Part shown: positions 25,426 through 34,040 of the stretch, one piece after another
Numbering within the stretch: position 1 is the stretch's first letter
Layout: each line of letters starts with the position of its first letter
Assembly: GCA_036562765.1 (NCBI GenBank)
Contig: DATCJO010000063.1
Coordinates: 1-64,000 of the forward strand
Reading direction: 5' to 3'
DNA: 64,000 nt
Origin: JAAYFT01 sp036562765
GTDB taxonomy: Bacteria; Bacillota; Clostridia; Tissierellales; Tissierellaceae
Position numbers and translations under genes: made by a program
The notes under the pieces: model-generated
Seen by the model: the letters and a program-made list of their open reading frames with translations, nothing else
The model's database searches: none
Told to the model about the DNA's origin: nothing

Positions 25426-26073
25426 TTGGATAACAATTTATTATTGATATTTATATTTATGCTACTATACAGCCAAAGAATAAATGAATTCAATGGATTA
25501 AAATCATTTTCGTATTACATTAGGTCCATAAGAATAGAACCAAAATATACATTAGAAAAAATAAAGCTTTTAAAGAAAATTGGGCCATACTTTCCTGAAG
25601 AATACATACCTACAATAAACAGAGCAATATTATTTACTGAGAGAATGATAAAATTTAATGAACTAGTCAGCTTTATGAAAAATGATGAACAATATATAAA
25701 AGAAGCACTGCCTATTAAAGATAACAGAGAAAGGATAAGTAAAATCTTCAATATAGTACAAAAGGAATTATCCAAAAATGATTATAATAATTTAGGAATG
25801 ATGTTGGATTTAATTGTTAACATGGACAAATATAAAAATTTTATTTCAATGTTTAACTCCTTGAAATCACAAGAAGATATAAAGGAGCCATCTCAATTAA
25901 TTAACTTATTGGGGCCTGCATTGGGAATTGATGTGAAGGATAAAGAAAAACTAAAGGATATCAATAAAATGATGGAAATCATTAAAGTTTTAAACGCAAA
26001 AAAGGATTCTTCAACAAATAGAGTAGCAGGTAAACTGCCTGAAAAAAATGAAGACCACTTGAAGGATAATTAA
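25426..26073 (+). CDS. Protein of unknown function with hydrophobic N-terminus
   Basis: 215 residues from TTG 25426, with TGGAGGG 6 bases before it. Residues 3-18 form a short hydrophobic segment (LLLIFIFMLL), a possible membrane anchor. The rest is mainly helical and charged. A lone gene on the plus strand, convergent with the RluA-type gene: its TAA shares 4 bases with that gene's stop. No family recognised. Spacing of hydrophobic residues and lack of cysteines resemble small cytoplasmic-side anchored regulators, but that is only an impression. Confidence 0.6.
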   Translation: MDNNLLLIFIFMLLYSQRINEFNGLKSFSYYIRSIRIEPKYTLEKIKLLKKIGPYFPEEYIPTINRAILFTERMIKFNELVSFMKNDEQYIKEALPIKDNRERISKIFNIVQKELSKNDYNNLGMMLDLIVNMDKYKNFISMFNSLKSQEDIKEPSQLINLLGPALGIDVKDKEKLKDINKMMEIIKVLNAKKDSSTNRVAGKLPEKNEDHLKDN

Positions 26074-26091
26074 ATATTGCTCTTCAAGTGG
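26055..26091. terminator. Inverted repeat across two convergent stop codons
   Basis: The 10-bp arms CCACTTGAAG (26055-26064) and CTTCAAGTGG (26082-26091) flank the 4-base overlap of the two converging genes. There is no T-run on either side, so it is a weak terminator candidate. Confidence 0.4.
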
Positions 26092-26978
26092 TTGATTAAT
26101 TCTTTCATATCCTGTGGAAGTGGAGCATTAAATTCAATCATTTCTTTTGACCTAGGGTGCTGAATTTTTAAATAATATGAGTGCAATGCTTGCCTGCTTA
26201 TATATTGACTTCTTTCATTATATAAAACATCTCCTATAATAGGATGGCCAATATAGTTTAAATGAACACGAATTTGATGCGTTCTCCCAGTAAATATCTG
26301 AACATCTAATAATGTTGCATCTTTATATCTTTCTATTACAGAATACTTTGTTATTGCCCTTTGGCCATTTTCAGTAACTATTTTTCTTATGCTTCCTTCC
26401 TCTTCATCTCTTCCTATAGGAATATCTATGTAATCAGAATCCTTTTTTACGACTCCTGATACTACTGCCATATACCTTTTTTCAACACTGTTTTTTTCCA
26501 ACTGTAATGAAAGCTGCTGATGAGCAAAGGGATTTTTTGCAACTATCAGAACACCAGTAGTATCCATATCTAATCTATTTACAAACCTTATCTTTTTCTT
26601 TATTCCCTTTTCCATGAAATATTTAGCTATTCCATTGGATAGGGTATTATTTAAGTGCGACCTTGTTAAATGAACCACCATATTTGGTCCCTTATTCAAT
26701 ACCAGCAAATCATAGTCCTCATATATAATATCTAATTCCATATCTTCCGGTTCAATATTATGCTCTTCATCTTCCATATAAATTGTTACAATATCCCCTT
26801 TTTTAAGTGGAAGGTCTTTTCTTTGAAATTTTCCATTAACAAAAATGTTTTTACTCCTATATAATTTAGAAAATAACCTGCTGGATAAATCATGATTATA
26901 AAGAAATTCCTTTAAATTCAAATTATCTTTATCCACTGTAAAATTAATTACGCTTTCACTTTCTTTAAACAAGTCCAT
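26070..26978 (-). CDS. RluA-family pseudouridine synthase
   Basis: 302 residues: an S4-like RNA-binding N-terminus (about 15-85, with RLFSKLYRSKNIFVNGK) then the catalytic domain. The signature VNRLDMDTTGVLIVAKN carries the catalytic Asp, and GRTHQIRVHLNYIGHPIIGD follows. It isomerises uridines in rRNA or tRNA; the target position cannot be read from sequence. ATG follows TGGAGGATATT. It is divergent from nadK. Confidence 0.93.
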   Translation of the reverse strand: MDLFKESESVINFTVDKDNLNLKEFLYNHDLSSRLFSKLYRSKNIFVNGKFQRKDLPLKKGDIVTIYMEDEEHNIEPEDMELDIIYEDYDLLVLNKGPNMVVHLTRSHLNNTLSNGIAKYFMEKGIKKKIRFVNRLDMDTTGVLIVAKNPFAHQQLSLQLEKNSVEKRYMAVVSGVVKKDSDYIDIPIGRDEEEGSIRKIVTENGQRAITKYSVIERYKDATLLDVQIFTGRTHQIRVHLNYIGHPIIGDVLYNERSQYISRQALHSYYLKIQHPRSKEMIEFNAPLPQDMKELINHLKSNI

Positions 26979-27068
26979 AATATCCTCCAGTTTAATTTTC
27001 TTTAATTATATAATATAATAAGATTAACACAGCAAGCAACTTCCATACGACTAATAGGGGGTAATAAT

Positions 27069-27878
27069 ATGGGTAATGGAAAAAGAACTATTAATATTAT
27101 TTCAAATTTTAATCCTGAATCAAGGAGAATAGCAAAACTCTTAGCTCAAAAATTAAAGGATAAAGGCTTCTTGGTTTCAGAAAAATATGACAAAGAAGCA
27201 GAATTAAACATTTGCATAGGTGGAGATGGCGCTTTTTTAAGAGCAGTCCATCGAAGCAGCTTCTCGTCTATTCCTTTTGTTGGCATAAATACAGGACATC
27301 TTGGTTTTTTTCAAGAAATCCTTCCTGATAACATAGATGACTTTATTGAAAAATATTTAAATAATGACTACAATGTGGAAGAAATTTCTTTAGTCGATTG
27401 TGAGATTTGTACAAAACAAAACTGTTTTTATTTAACAGCTGTAAATGAAATTGTTGTAAAAGGCAACAAATCAAAAGTTATCCATCTAGAAATCTACATA
27501 GACGGAAACCATTTAGAAAGATTCAGCGGGGATGGAGTTATAATCTCAACACCAGTAGGAAGTACAGCATACAACTTTTCCTGTGGCGGAAGCATAATAT
27601 ATCCTTCCCTAAAGACACTACAGCTTACGCCATTATCCCCTATTAGTTCAAAAGCATACAGATCCCTATTAAATAGTGCAATAATACCTGGAAATATGGT
27701 AATAACTATAAAACCAGAATTAAAATACGAGAATTCTATCATAATTGTAAATGATGGTGTTGAATTAAAATATAACAACATTGAAACTATTAATTTGAAA
27801 ATGTCAGATAAAACCATTAAGAGATTGAATTTTGATAAAAATATGTACTGGAATAATTTAAAAAGTAAATTCCTATAA
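27069..27878 (+). CDS. nadK: NAD kinase
   Basis: 269 residues. Phosphorylates NAD+ to NADP+ using ATP or polyphosphate. The family motifs are present: CIGGDGAFLRAV (GGDG, catalytic Asp) near residue 55, and SGDGVIISTPVGSTAYNFSCGG in the C-terminal beta-sandwich domain. ATG follows AGGGGGTAATAAT. Monocistronic, closed by a strong terminator. Confidence 0.94.
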   Translation: MGNGKRTINIISNFNPESRRIAKLLAQKLKDKGFLVSEKYDKEAELNICIGGDGAFLRAVHRSSFSSIPFVGINTGHLGFFQEILPDNIDDFIEKYLNNDYNVEEISLVDCEICTKQNCFYLTAVNEIVVKGNKSKVIHLEIYIDGNHLERFSGDGVIISTPVGSTAYNFSCGGSIIYPSLKTLQLTPLSPISSKAYRSLLNSAIIPGNMVITIKPELKYENSIIIVNDGVELKYNNIETINLKMSDKTIKRLNFDKNMYWNNLKSKFL

Positions 27879-27885
27879 ATTTTAT

Positions 27886-27917
27886 AAAACTGGCTTAAGA
27901 AAACTTAAGCCAGTTTT
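27886..27917. terminator. Bidirectional terminator between nadK and pepF
   Basis: A perfect 14-bp stem, AAAACTGGCTTAAG / CTTAAGCCAGTTTT, with loop AAAA. The T-rich ends on both strands let it serve both convergent genes. Confidence 0.85.
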
Positions 27918-29718
27918 ATATTAATTTATCCATTTCTTCTACTAATTCTCCAAATAACTTCAATGCGTTATTAACAGGTTCTCCTGTTGTCATATCTACT
28001 CCTGCCTTCTTCAATACTTCTAATGGATAATCTGAACTGCCACTCTTTAGGAATGATAAATATCTTTCAACAGCTGGTTTTCCTTCTTTTAGAATCTTTT
28101 GTGATAAATCAACTGCAGCAGAGAACCCTGTAGCATATTGGAATACATAGAAATTATAGTAGAAGTGTGGAATTCTTGCCCATTCCATTGCGATTTCATC
28201 ATCAACTACAATATTTGGTCCATAATATAATTCATTTAATTTTTTGTATGTTTCACATAGATAATCAGCTGTTATTGCCCCACCATTTTCTAAGTATTCG
28301 CTAATAATCTTTTCAAATTCTGCAAACATTGTTTGCCTATAAACTGTAGTCCTAAAGCTTTCTAGATAGTGATTTATTAAATATGCCCTTTCATTGTCAT
28401 CTTTTGCATTCTTTAACAAGTAATCAAGAAGTAAGCATTCATTTAGTGTAGATGCTATTTCTGCAAGGAAAATCGAATAATTCCCATAAATATATGGTTG
28501 ATATTTTCTAGTTAGATAGCTGTGAACAGAGTGTCCCATTTCATGGGCTATTGTAAATACATTATCCAAAGTATTGTGATAATTTAAGAGTATATATGGC
28601 TTTGAATCGTAAGAACCACTTGAATAAGCTCCAGACCTCTTTCCCCTATTTTCAAATACATCTATCCATCTTGTACTGAAACCTTCTTCAACTATTGCCA
28701 TATATTCTTCTCCAAGAGGTTGAAGTCCCTTCTTAACTATTTCCACAGCTTCATCATAAGCTATGTTGTATTCAACATCTTTAACTATTGGAGTGTATAA
28801 ATCATACATGTGTAGTTCGTCTACTTCCAATGCCCTCTTTCTAATAGACATATACTTATACATGCTTTCCAAATTATTGTGAACTGAATTGATTAAGTTA
28901 TCATATACTGATACAGAAATATTATTTCTATCTAATGAAGCTTCTCTACTAGTTTTATAATTCCTCATCTTAGCAAAAAAGATATTCTTTTTGAGTTCTC
29001 CATTTAATGAAGCTGCAAAAGTATTTTTAAACCCTTTATATGTTTCATATAGGGCTTTGAAAGCATTCTTCCTTACTTCCCTATTCTTTGATTCCATCAA
29101 AGGAATGAAATTACCATGAGTAATTTCTACATCTTTTCCTTCTTCATCTTTTATGGTAGGGAATTTAATATCTGCATTATTTAGCATTGAGAAAATCTTT
29201 TGTGGTGCAGAACCTATTTCTCCCACTTGTGCTAAAATTGCTTCTTCTCTAGCTGATAACACATGTTCCTTTTGCCTCATTAGATTGTCCAAATATTGTT
29301 TATATAGCTTTAATTCTGCTTTTTCTTCAAAATACTTGTCTAGTGTTTCTTTATCTAATGTTAGGATTTCAGGTGTAACAAAGGATGTCTTTTCATCAAC
29401 TTCTACAGCCAAGCTTAAACCTTTATCTGATAGTTCTTGAGACTTGCCTACCCTTGTATCTTCATCTAATTTCATATGTGCATAAGTATATAAGTTTTCT
29501 ACTAGTCTATAAAGATTACACATATCTTCTAATACATTGAATAAGGTTTCGCTGCTTGATGTTACTTTTCCCTTATACTTTTCAAAGTCTTTTGCCATTT
29601 CCTTGGCTTTATTATATTCCTTCTCCCATTCATCTAGGGAACTGTACATTGATTCCAAATCCCATTTATACTTTTCTGGAATATCCTTCCTTTCTAGTAC
29701 TTCATTTTTATTAGGCAT
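27916..29718 (-). CDS. pepF: Oligoendopeptidase F (M3B zinc peptidase)
   Basis: 600 residues, the usual PepF length. Cytoplasmic metallopeptidase cutting oligopeptides of about 7-17 residues. The zinc site HEMGHSVHS and the downstream Glu region (FLAEIASTLNECLL) are intact. RKDIPEKYKWDLESMYSS at the N-terminus is typical. It lies only 12 bases after the PBP gene, with AAGGAGG before ATG, so it appears to be the last gene of the FHA-FtsW-PBP unit. Confidence 0.95.
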   Translation of the reverse strand: MPNKNEVLERKDIPEKYKWDLESMYSSLDEWEKEYNKAKEMAKDFEKYKGKVTSSSETLFNVLEDMCNLYRLVENLYTYAHMKLDEDTRVGKSQELSDKGLSLAVEVDEKTSFVTPEILTLDKETLDKYFEEKAELKLYKQYLDNLMRQKEHVLSAREEAILAQVGEIGSAPQKIFSMLNNADIKFPTIKDEEGKDVEITHGNFIPLMESKNREVRKNAFKALYETYKGFKNTFAASLNGELKKNIFFAKMRNYKTSREASLDRNNISVSVYDNLINSVHNNLESMYKYMSIRKRALEVDELHMYDLYTPIVKDVEYNIAYDEAVEIVKKGLQPLGEEYMAIVEEGFSTRWIDVFENRGKRSGAYSSGSYDSKPYILLNYHNTLDNVFTIAHEMGHSVHSYLTRKYQPYIYGNYSIFLAEIASTLNECLLLDYLLKNAKDDNERAYLINHYLESFRTTVYRQTMFAEFEKIISEYLENGGAITADYLCETYKKLNELYYGPNIVVDDEIAMEWARIPHFYYNFYVFQYATGFSAAVDLSQKILKEGKPAVERYLSFLKSGSSDYPLEVLKKAGVDMTTGEPVNNALKLFGELVEEMDKLI

Positions 29719-29730
29719 AATATCTCCTCC

Positions 29731-31137
29731 TTATTCTTTTATATTATTTATTGCATAAAGCATTATCTCCCTTGCAATGGGAGCTGCTGAACTACCACCA
29801 GTTGCAGACTCTTCTTCCAGTACTACAGCTACTGCTACCTTAGGGCTATCTGCTGGGGCAAAACCAATAAACCATGCATGGGATTTCCCTGAAGATGTTT
29901 CTGCAGTACCTGTTTTCCCTGCAACTTTTATATTTTTTATTCTTGCCTTAGTGCCAGTACCTGAATTAACAACTTCTACCATCATCTCTTTAATTAAATT
30001 TGCTTTGACTGGATCTGTTACAGTAGATAATATTTCTGTTTTATTGGACCTTATAACCTTTCCATCATTTGATATAATTTCCTTAACAAGGATAGGTTTA
30101 ACAATTTGTCCGCCATTTGCAATACCTGAGGCTACCAATGCCATGTTTAGTGGAGTTACTAATACTTTCCCTTGTCCAATGGAAGCTGCAGCTAACTCAG
30201 TCTTATCAATAAAGCCTTTATATGGGAACTGGGAGCTTTTAACTGGCAAATCAAAAGGTATTTCATTATTTAATAAAAACCTTTCTGCAATATTTAATAT
30301 TAAATCCTTCCCAACTTCCACTGATTTAGTTGTAAAATAAGTGTTGCAGGAGTTGACCAAGGCTCCTTCTAAATCTATTTCTCCATGAGCTTTTTTATTA
30401 TAATCGCTAAATTCGTACCCACCTACATTGGCAGTACCTGTACACTCATAATTCATATCAAGGTTTTCTTTTTCTAAAAATGCTGTTGCAGTAATAACCT
30501 TAAAAACAGAACCAGGAACATATAAACCCTGTGTAGCCCTATTTATCAGCGGACTGTCTGGATTCTCTGTAATTGCTTTCCAATCCTCCTTTAATGTATT
30601 AACATCAAAATCTGGCATGCTAACCATAGCATACACTTCGCCACTTATAGGATTCATAGCAACAATAGAGCCCTTTTTACCTTTCAAGAGCTCTCTAGCT
30701 TTTGATTGTAAATCATGGCTTATAGTCAACTTAATGTTATTCCCTACAGTTGAAGGTAAGACTAAATTTTTTAATTCATTCAATGTTGCATTTTCGCTTA
30801 TATTTAGTAGTGCATTATTATATTGGAGCTCTAATCCTGTCTTTCCATATTCCCTATAGCTGTATCCAATTATATGGCTGTATAATCTTCCATATAAATA
30901 ATTTCTAATATAAGTACCATCTTTATTTTCACTATACACTAATATTTTACCATTTCTATCCAAAAATGAACCTCTAAGAATTGATGCTTCATTAATCCAC
31001 AACCGCTTATTATAGCTGTTGTTTTTTACAGTTGAAGCTTTAAATACTTGAAAATAACTTAAATACACGATTAAACTTATGAAGGCAAGGCAAAATCCAG
31101 CAAGGACTATGATTATTCTTTTAATCTCCTGCTTCAT
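29731..31137 (-). CDS. Class B penicillin-binding protein (PbpA-like transpeptidase)
   Basis: 468 residues. An N-terminal membrane anchor (about 8-29), a short dimerisation region and a transpeptidase domain with all three active-site motifs: S210-V-F-K213, S263-C-N265 and K408-T-G410. Cross-links peptidoglycan outside the membrane. Compact PBPs of this size pair with a SEDS glycosyltransferase. The partner gene lies directly upstream with a 17-base overlap, so the two should work as one synthase. Confidence 0.93.
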   Translation of the reverse strand: MKQEIKRIIIVLAGFCLAFISLIVYLSYFQVFKASTVKNNSYNKRLWINEASILRGSFLDRNGKILVYSENKDGTYIRNYLYGRLYSHIIGYSYREYGKTGLELQYNNALLNISENATLNELKNLVLPSTVGNNIKLTISHDLQSKARELLKGKKGSIVAMNPISGEVYAMVSMPDFDVNTLKEDWKAITENPDSPLINRATQGLYVPGSVFKVITATAFLEKENLDMNYECTGTANVGGYEFSDYNKKAHGEIDLEGALVNSCNTYFTTKSVEVGKDLILNIAERFLLNNEIPFDLPVKSSQFPYKGFIDKTELAAASIGQGKVLVTPLNMALVASGIANGGQIVKPILVKEIISNDGKVIRSNKTEILSTVTDPVKANLIKEMMVEVVNSGTGTKARIKNIKVAGKTGTAETSSGKSHAWFIGFAPADSPKVAVAVVLEEESATGGSSAAPIAREIMLYAINNIKE

Positions 31138-32365
31138 CTAATTCCTCCTTCGACTTAATTTCTTCGGAGCATACCTGTAGTATCCCTAGTGCTGTGAAAC
31201 TTGATAATATTGAGCTTCCACCATAACTAATAAATGGCAAAGTCAGTCCAGTAAGAGGTATCATCTTTATTACTCCGCCTAAAATTATGAAAGATTGGGC
31301 TCCAAATAATATGCTTATTCCTAGAGCCAAAATCCTGTAAAACTCATTTCTCTGTGCTATAGCAATTTTAAATCCCCTATATACGAAAATCATAAACAAC
31401 ATTATAATTCCAATACCAGTAAATATTCCCATTTCTTCACATATAGCAGAAAATATAAAATCTGTATATACAACTGGTATAAAGTCTGGATGCCCTAATC
31501 CAAGGCCTTTCCCAAAGAAACCTCCTTCTGCTATGGCGAATAGTGACTGGGTTATTTGATAGCCCTGCCTTTCAATGTATCTCCATGGGTTTATCCACGC
31601 CTGAAACCTAATCTTAACATGATCGAAAAGTAAATAGCCTAGTATCCCAAAAACAACAATTAATGCTATATTGATAAAAATAAGTTTTCTGTCATCTTCA
31701 TATATAAATTGAATTGCTGCAAATATAATATAAAATAACATGGCTGTTCCTAAATCCCTTTGTAAAAACAACAAGGCTATGAAAGAATAAACAATCCCCA
31801 TTAAATAATATGAAGAATATTTATTAAACTCTTTCCATCTTTCTTTATTTGAATAATAAGAGCTTAAAATAAAAATCAATAACACTTTTATTATTTCAGA
31901 TGGCTGAAATGAAAAGTTGCCTATATTAACCCAGTTAATAGCACCATGTCTTTTATCACCAAAGATAAAAGTAATTAAAAATAAAAAATATGCACCGATT
32001 AAGTAGATATATGAAAGTTTTTCCCATATCCTAATCTTTTTAACTATAAAGTATGTAAAAAAGAACAATATAATCCCCATAGATATCCATACTAGCTGCT
32101 TTATGCCTAAACCTTCATTTATCCTGTATATCATTATAATCCCAATGGATGCTAACATAGTCGTTATTAAAAAAATGTAATTGTCGCCCTTTGAGATTTT
32201 TGTCAAGATATAGTTTGACAAATATATTACCAATATTAATCCCGCTACAATTCCAAGAGTTAACCTATCAGTTGCTCTTCCTTTATTAATTAACAATAGT
32301 GTTATCCCTAAAACTTGAAATAAAAATAATAAATTTCGTGGAGATTGACTTAGTAATCTTTTCAT
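31121..32365 (-). CDS. FtsW/RodA/SpoVE (SEDS) peptidoglycan polymerase
   Basis: 414 residues with about 10-11 membrane helices. SEDS-family glycosyltransferase that polymerises lipid II. Family segments include NWVNIGNFSFQPSEIIKV, QRDLGTAML, QAWINPW and the C-terminal PLTGLTLPFISYGGSS. Whether it serves division, elongation or sporulation cannot be decided. It overlaps the PBP gene downstream and follows an FHA-domain gene by 9 bases, an order reminiscent of the actinobacterial fhaB-rodA-pbpA cluster, here without the Ser/Thr kinase. Confidence 0.94.
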   Translation of the reverse strand: MKRLLSQSPRNLLFLFQVLGITLLLINKGRATDRLTLGIVAGLILVIYLSNYILTKISKGDNYIFLITTMLASIGIIMIYRINEGLGIKQLVWISMGIILFFFTYFIVKKIRIWEKLSYIYLIGAYFLFLITFIFGDKRHGAINWVNIGNFSFQPSEIIKVLLIFILSSYYSNKERWKEFNKYSSYYLMGIVYSFIALLFLQRDLGTAMLFYIIFAAIQFIYEDDRKLIFINIALIVVFGILGYLLFDHVKIRFQAWINPWRYIERQGYQITQSLFAIAEGGFFGKGLGLGHPDFIPVVYTDFIFSAICEEMGIFTGIGIIMLFMIFVYRGFKIAIAQRNEFYRILALGISILFGAQSFIILGGVIKMIPLTGLTLPFISYGGSSILSSFTALGILQVCSEEIKSKEELDEAGD

Positions 32366-32374
32366 AATATCTTC

Positions 32375-32806
32375 CTACTTTCTATTTACAAATAAAAATT
32401 CAATCTGTCCTGCCTTAATAATATCACCATCATTTAGTTTTACTATATCATATATTTTATCCCCATTTAAATATGTTCCATTAGAGCTTCCCAAGTCTTC
32501 TAAATAATATTCATCTTCATCCTCAACAATTTTAAAATGCTTCTTAGAAACATAAGGATCCTTCACTACGATATCATTGTCTCCATGTCTGCCAAATGTC
32601 AGTTCCTTATCTATAATATAATATTCTTCAATTTTAAAAGGAAGAGAATCCTTTCTGTTTATAAGTTTTAAGTATGCCTTGTCGTCTAGGGACTGATACT
32701 TCATTCCGCTAATATCTAAGTAAATCAATCTTATAATGCTAAAAATAAATAGGTATATAATTATGATAAAAATATATTTAAATAATAACGCAAGAATATT
32801 ATACAT
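32375..32806 (-). CDS. Membrane-anchored FHA-domain protein
   Basis: 143 residues. One N-terminal membrane helix (about 5-27) is followed by a cytoplasmic FHA domain (about 60-140). Its phosphothreonine-binding features are LTFGRHGDNDIVV, VSKKHFKI and LGSSNGTYLNG. FHA domains read phosphothreonine on partner proteins. First gene before ftsW-type and PBP genes, so it probably links a Ser/Thr kinase encoded elsewhere to cell-wall synthesis. Confidence 0.92.
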   Translation of the reverse strand: MYNILALLFKYIFIIIIYLFIFSIIRLIYLDISGMKYQSLDDKAYLKLINRKDSLPFKIEEYYIIDKELTFGRHGDNDIVVKDPYVSKKHFKIVEDEDEYYLEDLGSSNGTYLNGDKIYDIVKLNDGDIIKAGQIEFLFVNRK

Positions 32807-32899
32807 CGCCTAACCTCCACCTTTCTATATTAAACTATGTTACCACAAACTTTTCCCATTGTGAATTCTTTTAAACCCTAATAAAAATTTTTATATATA

Positions 32900-32928
32900 T
32901 TTAAAGTATAGAAGATTTTTGATAAAAT
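32900..32928 (+). promoter_or_regulatory. Possible promoter of the PspC gene
   Basis: TTTAAA (32900-32905), 17 bp, TAAAAT (32923-32928), ending 27 bases before the TTG start. Both hexamers deviate from consensus. Confidence 0.35.
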
Positions 32929-32955
32929 TAAATTAAAAATGCAGAGGTGATATAA

Positions 32956-33354
32956 TTGGGGAAATTAAGAAGGTCAACGAAAGATAGGATTTTTGCAGGT
33001 GTCTGCGGAGGAATTGGAGAATATTTTAACATAGATCCAACTGTAGTCCGCATTATATGGGTGTTATTATCATTACAATCCTTTGGTGCATCTTTACTAA
33101 TATATATTATCTGCAGTTTTATTATTCCAGAAGACGATGGTGTAATTTATGATGATGACTATGATAAATATGAAAAGATTAGAAAAAATACCCCTATTTT
33201 TATTGGATTAGCTTTGATTATATGGGGAAGTATATCCTTAGCCAATAAGATATTTCCATGGTTTAATATTAGATTAAGAAACCTTTGGAACTACTGGCCA
33301 GTTTTATTAATCATATTGGGATTTTATATAATCTTTAACCAACGTGATAGATAG
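32956..33354 (+). CDS. PspC-domain membrane protein
   Basis: 132 residues from TTG 32956 with AGAGGTGAT before it. The PspC domain is at the N-terminus (KDRIFAGVCGGIGEYFNIDPTVVRIIWVLLSL), with the first membrane helix about 37-60. A second pair of hydrophobic helices near residues 77-95 and 108-125 follows an acidic linker (DDDYDKYEK). PspC proteins belong to envelope-stress responses; no PspA gene is nearby. It is followed by recX 13 bases later. Confidence 0.9.
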   Translation: MGKLRRSTKDRIFAGVCGGIGEYFNIDPTVVRIIWVLLSLQSFGASLLIYIICSFIIPEDDGVIYDDDYDKYEKIRKNTPIFIGLALIIWGSISLANKIFPWFNIRLRNLWNYWPVLLIILGFYIIFNQRDR

Positions 33355-33367
33355 AAAGAGGGATTTT

Positions 33368-33979
33368 ATGAGGATAACTAAAATAGAACCTCAAAAAAAC
33401 AAAAATAGGCTAAATATTTTTATAGATGATAAATTTGCATTAAGCTTAGACGATGAAGTTGCCTACAAATATAAATTGGAGTTAGATATGGAAATTGATG
33501 ATGATTTTATAGAAAAAATACTTATAGCTGAAGAAGAAAAAAAAGCCATAAATTACGCATTAAGACTCCTTTCAATCAGACCTCGTTCTGAAAAGGAAAT
33601 ACGGGATGCCCTTAAACGAAGAGGTTACAATGAAAACATAATAGAAAATACTATAAATTTGTGTAAAGAAAAAGATTATATAAATGACCGCGAATTTGCA
33701 GAAACTTTTATTAGAGACAAGATAAATTTTTCAAAATATGGACCTGAAAGAATAAAATATGAGTTGAAACTAAAAGGCATCTCTGATGATATAATAAATC
33801 GTGTATTACGAATTAATCGGGATGAACAGTATGAAATGGCCCTTGAATTAGGGAAAAAAAGACTAAGGCTCTATCGTGATGATTCTAAAGATGCTAAATA
33901 TAGAAAGCTAAATAACTTCTTGCAAAGAAAAGGATATTCCTATGATGTGATATCTAAAGTATTGAAGGAATTGTTATAG
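33368..33979 (+). CDS. recX: RecX regulatory protein
   Basis: 203 residues from ATG 33368, preceded by AAAGAGGG. A longer in-frame start would overlap the PspC gene and has no binding site. The tandem three-helix RecX repeats are visible: ALRLLSIRPRSEKEIRDALKRRGY, then YINDREFAETFIRDKINFSKYGPERI. RecX binds RecA filaments and modulates recombination. Why it pairs with PspC is not clear from sequence; co-transcription is likely. Confidence 0.9.
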   Translation: MRITKIEPQKNKNRLNIFIDDKFALSLDDEVAYKYKLELDMEIDDDFIEKILIAEEEKKAINYALRLLSIRPRSEKEIRDALKRRGYNENIIENTINLCKEKDYINDREFAETFIRDKINFSKYGPERIKYELKLKGISDDIINRVLRINRDEQYEMALELGKKRLRLYRDDSKDAKYRKLNNFLQRKGYSYDVISKVLKELL

Positions 33980-33993
33980 CTAAATATAATAAA

Positions 33994-34025
33994 ATTATCC
34001 GTAATAGTTAACTATTACGGATAAT
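33994..34025. terminator. Bidirectional terminator between recX and the lipoprotein gene
   Basis: A perfect 14-bp inverted repeat ATTATCCGTAATAG / CTATTACGGATAAT with loop TTAA, T/A-rich on both sides. It lies between two convergent stops. Confidence 0.85.
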
Positions 34026-34040
34026 TTATTTTAAAGGAAT

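Noticed and set aside
25308..25493. 61-codon open frame between the 93-residue protein gene and the plus-strand unknown gene
   Set aside because: Overlaps the well-supported start of the plus-strand gene and has an implausible sequence without a binding site.
29777..30340. 187-codon open frame on the plus strand
   Set aside because: It is the complement of the PBP transpeptidase domain, whose motifs are intact on the minus strand; no ribosome binding site or protein-like features.
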